From JANPJV01 sp031425695 (lineage in GTDB: Bacteria; Pseudomonadota; Gammaproteobacteria; Xanthomonadales; SZUA-5): DNA of 8,142 nucleotides. Shown here piece by piece: positions 6,333 through 8,142 of the stretch. Every line of letters starts with the position of its first letter. Within the stretch, counting starts at the first letter, position 1. The stretch covers positions 1 through 8,142 of the forward strand of contig JANPJV010000250.1 of assembly GCA_031425695.1 (NCBI GenBank), in the 5' to 3' direction. Position numbers and translations under genes: made by a program. Below the pieces are notes generated by a model. It saw only the letters and a list, made by a program, of their open reading frames with translations. It searched no databases and was not told where the DNA came from.

Positions 6333-8142
6333 TTGCCGATCCATGTCGCGCTGAATCACGTCACTCACTACCGCTATGACCGGGCGATTCGGCTGGGGCC
6401 GCAGGTGTTGCGGTTGCGGCCGGCACCGCACAGCCGGACGCGGGTGCTGGCGTATTCACTGAAGATCGAGCCGGCGACGCACTTCATCAACTGGCAACAG
6501 GATCCGCAGGCCAACTACCTGGCGCGGCTGGTGTTTCCGGAAAGCACGCGCGAGCTTCGGATCGAGGTCGATTTGGTGGTCGAGATGGCCGTTTTCGATC
6601 CGTTCGACTTCTTTCTCGAGCCGGGTGCCGAGCACATTCCATTCGTGTACGACCCGCAGCTCGACCACGAGCTCGCGCCTTTTCGAGCCGTGCTTCCCGC
6701 AACGCCTGCCTTCCAGGCGCTGCTCGATTCGATTCCGCGCGAGCGCCGCGGCAGCGCGGATTTCCTGGTCGACCTGAACCAACGCCTGAGCCGACGAATC
6801 GCGTATCTGATCCGCATGGAACCCGGCGTGCAGACGCCGGACGAAACCTTGCTCAACGGCTCGGGTTCGTGCCGCGATTCCGCCTGGCTGCTGGTGCAGC
6901 TATTGCGCCATCTCGGGCTCGCGGCGCGCTTCGTTTCCGGTTACCTGATCCAGCTCACCGCAGACGTCAAGTCACTCGATGGCCCGTCGGGCCCGGAAAG
7001 CGACTTCACCGATCTGCATGCGTGGTGCGAGGTCTACCTGCCAGGCGCGGGCTGGATCGGATTGGATCCCACATCCGGCCTGCTCGCCGGCGAGGGCCAC
7101 ATCCCGCTCGCGGCCTCGCCGGATCCATCGTCGGCCGCACCGATCACCGGCGCGATCGAACCCTGCGCCGTCGAGTTCAGTCACACGATGAGCGTGCAGC
7201 GCATCTTCGAATCCCCGCGTGTCACCCGGCCCTACGACGACGCGCAGTGGGGCCACATTCTCGATCTCGGTGCCCGCGTCGACTCCGAGCTCGCCGCCAA
7301 CGACGTGCGCCTGACCATGGGCGGCGAGCCGACCTTCATCGCCGTCGATGACCCCGATGGCGCCGAATGGAATACCGCCGCGCTCGGGCCGGAAAAGCGC
7401 AAGCGCGCGGTTGAGCTGTTTGGTCGCCTGCAACGCCATTACGCACCGATGGGCCTCACCCATTTCGGGCAGGGCAAGTGGTATCCGGGCGAACCGCTGC
7501 CGCGCTGGTCACTCAACTGCTACTGGCGCGCCGATGGCCTTGCGACCTGGACCCGACGCGAGTTGCTCGCCGACGAGTCGCAGGACCATGGCGCGGACCC
7601 AGTACTCGCCGAACGTTTCCTGCGCGCGCTCGCCACTCGGTTGGGCGTGCCCGCGGATCTTGCTTTTCCCGCCTTCGAGGATCGCTACTACTACCTCTGG
7701 CGCGAGCACAAGCTGCCGATCAACGTCGAGGTGAGCGCATCGCAGATCGACGATCCGCTCGAGCGCGCGCGGCTGATGCGCGTGTTTGCGCAGGGGCTCG
7801 ATGCGGTGGTTGGGCAGGTGCTGCCATTGACCTTCCTGGAAGGCGAATGGCGCAGCAGCCCGTGGTTCCTGCGGGGCGAGCACTGCTTCCTGGTGCCGGG
7901 CGATTCACCGCTCGGATACCGGTTGCCGTTGTCGTCGCAGCCGTGGGCGCGGGCGGAGGATCGGCCCGGGATCGAGGAAGGCGACCCGGCGCGGGAGTCA
8001 GGGCCGCTGGGCGAGGGGGCAGTTAGTTCTGGCGAGCTGGGGGAAAAGAGTCCGCGCCCCCCGCAGACCCACCCCCCCCCCAAGCCCGCGCGTGGCGGGG
8101 GGGGGGGGGCGCGGTGCGCGGCCGCGCGTACACCAACACCCC
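6333..8142 (+). CDS. Transglutaminase-like protein with DUF2126 region (C-terminus outside window)
   Basis: The frame is open to the window edge, about 603 residues. The N-terminal part (IHVALNHVTHYRYDR, GPQVLRLRPAPHSR, NYLARLVFPE) matches the bacterial transglutaminase N-terminal domain, about residues 1-95. The papain-like core has Cys180 in GSGSCRDSAW, His229 in DLHAWCEVYLP and Asp245 in GWIGLDPTSG, an intact triad. From about residue 310 the LTMGGEPTFIAVDD motif and GQGKWYPGEPLPRW mark the start of DUF2126. Family members with both parts are usually about 1100 residues, so roughly half is missing here. Related genes often sit with alpha-E and ATP-grasp-like genes thought to ligate or modify peptides, but the substrate is unknown. 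No signal peptide is seen, so it is probably cytoplasmic. TTG is preferred as start for its GGAG site and because homologues begin close to this point. Residues after about 575 run through homopolymers and are unreliable. Confidence 0.9.
   Translation, partial: MPIHVALNHVTHYRYDRAIRLGPQVLRLRPAPHSRTRVLAYSLKIEPATHFINWQQDPQANYLARLVFPESTRELRIEVDLVVEMAVFDPFDFFLEPGAEHIPFVYDPQLDHELAPFRAVLPATPAFQALLDSIPRERRGSADFLVDLNQRLSRRIAYLIRMEPGVQTPDETLLNGSGSCRDSAWLLVQLLRHLGLAARFVSGYLIQLTADVKSLDGPSGPESDFTDLHAWCEVYLPGAGWIGLDPTSGLLAGEGHIPLAASPDPSSAAPITGAIEPCAVEFSHTMSVQRIFESPRVTRPYDDAQWGHILDLGARVDSELAANDVRLTMGGEPTFIAVDDPDGAEWNTAALGPEKRKRAVELFGRLQRHYAPMGLTHFGQGKWYPGEPLPRWSLNCYWRADGLATWTRRELLADESQDHGADPVLAERFLRALATRLGVPADLAFPAFEDRYYYLWREHKLPINVEVSASQIDDPLERARLMRVFAQGLDAVVGQVLPLTFLEGEWRSSPWFLRGEHCFLVPGDSPLGYRLPLSSQPWARAEDRPGIEEGDPARESGPLGEGAVSSGELGEKSPRPPQTHPPPKPARGGGGGARCAAARTPTP

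Noticed and set aside
1..8142. CRISPR array, tRNA or rRNA genes
   Set aside because: No regularly spaced direct repeats and no tRNA or rRNA signatures were found by reading; the repeats present are palindromic or a single tandem pair.

Overview
The window is GC-rich bacterial DNA with a layout that suggests a gammaproteobacterium of the Xanthomonadales/Lysobacterales type (Lysobacter- or Rhodanobacter-like). This is inferred from base composition, a TolB-type paralogue, a transglutaminase/DUF2126 protein, and several short palindromic repeats of the kind common between genes in that group. No marker gene fixes the taxon, so the assignment is tentative.

Positions 1-4620, minus strand: one uninterrupted reading frame of 1540 codons, still open at the window edge. 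It is the N-terminal part of a hybrid NRPS-PKS megasynthase with domain order adenylation (A), carrier (T), ketosynthase (KS), acyltransferase (AT). There is no condensation domain before A, so it looks like a loading module: an amino acid (pocket residues resemble valine codes) is activated, held on the carrier, and extended once with malonate by KS-AT. The downstream processing domains lie outside the window. Its interdomain linkers carry palindromic repeat DNA, read in frame as coding sequence, and this is the most unusual thing here.

Positions 4621-4875: a divergent intergenic region with only weak promoter candidates. Positions 4876-6105, plus strand: an exported TolB-like beta-propeller protein outside any visible tol-pal cluster, apparently lacking the TolA-binding N-terminal segment.

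Positions 6106-6332: an intergenic region almost filled by a composite nested palindromic element (about 6110-6300). Positions 6333-8142, plus strand: a transglutaminase-like protein (transglut_N, Cys-His-Asp core, start of DUF2126), open at the right edge. The last ~75 bases contain C10 and G13 homopolymers and are probably of low sequence quality. The left edge coincides with the first base of a perfect inverted repeat, so both edges may be assembly breaks.

The three genes do not form an obvious pathway. The megasynthase is the only specialised-metabolism gene; the other two look like envelope or housekeeping-type accessory genes transcribed away from it.
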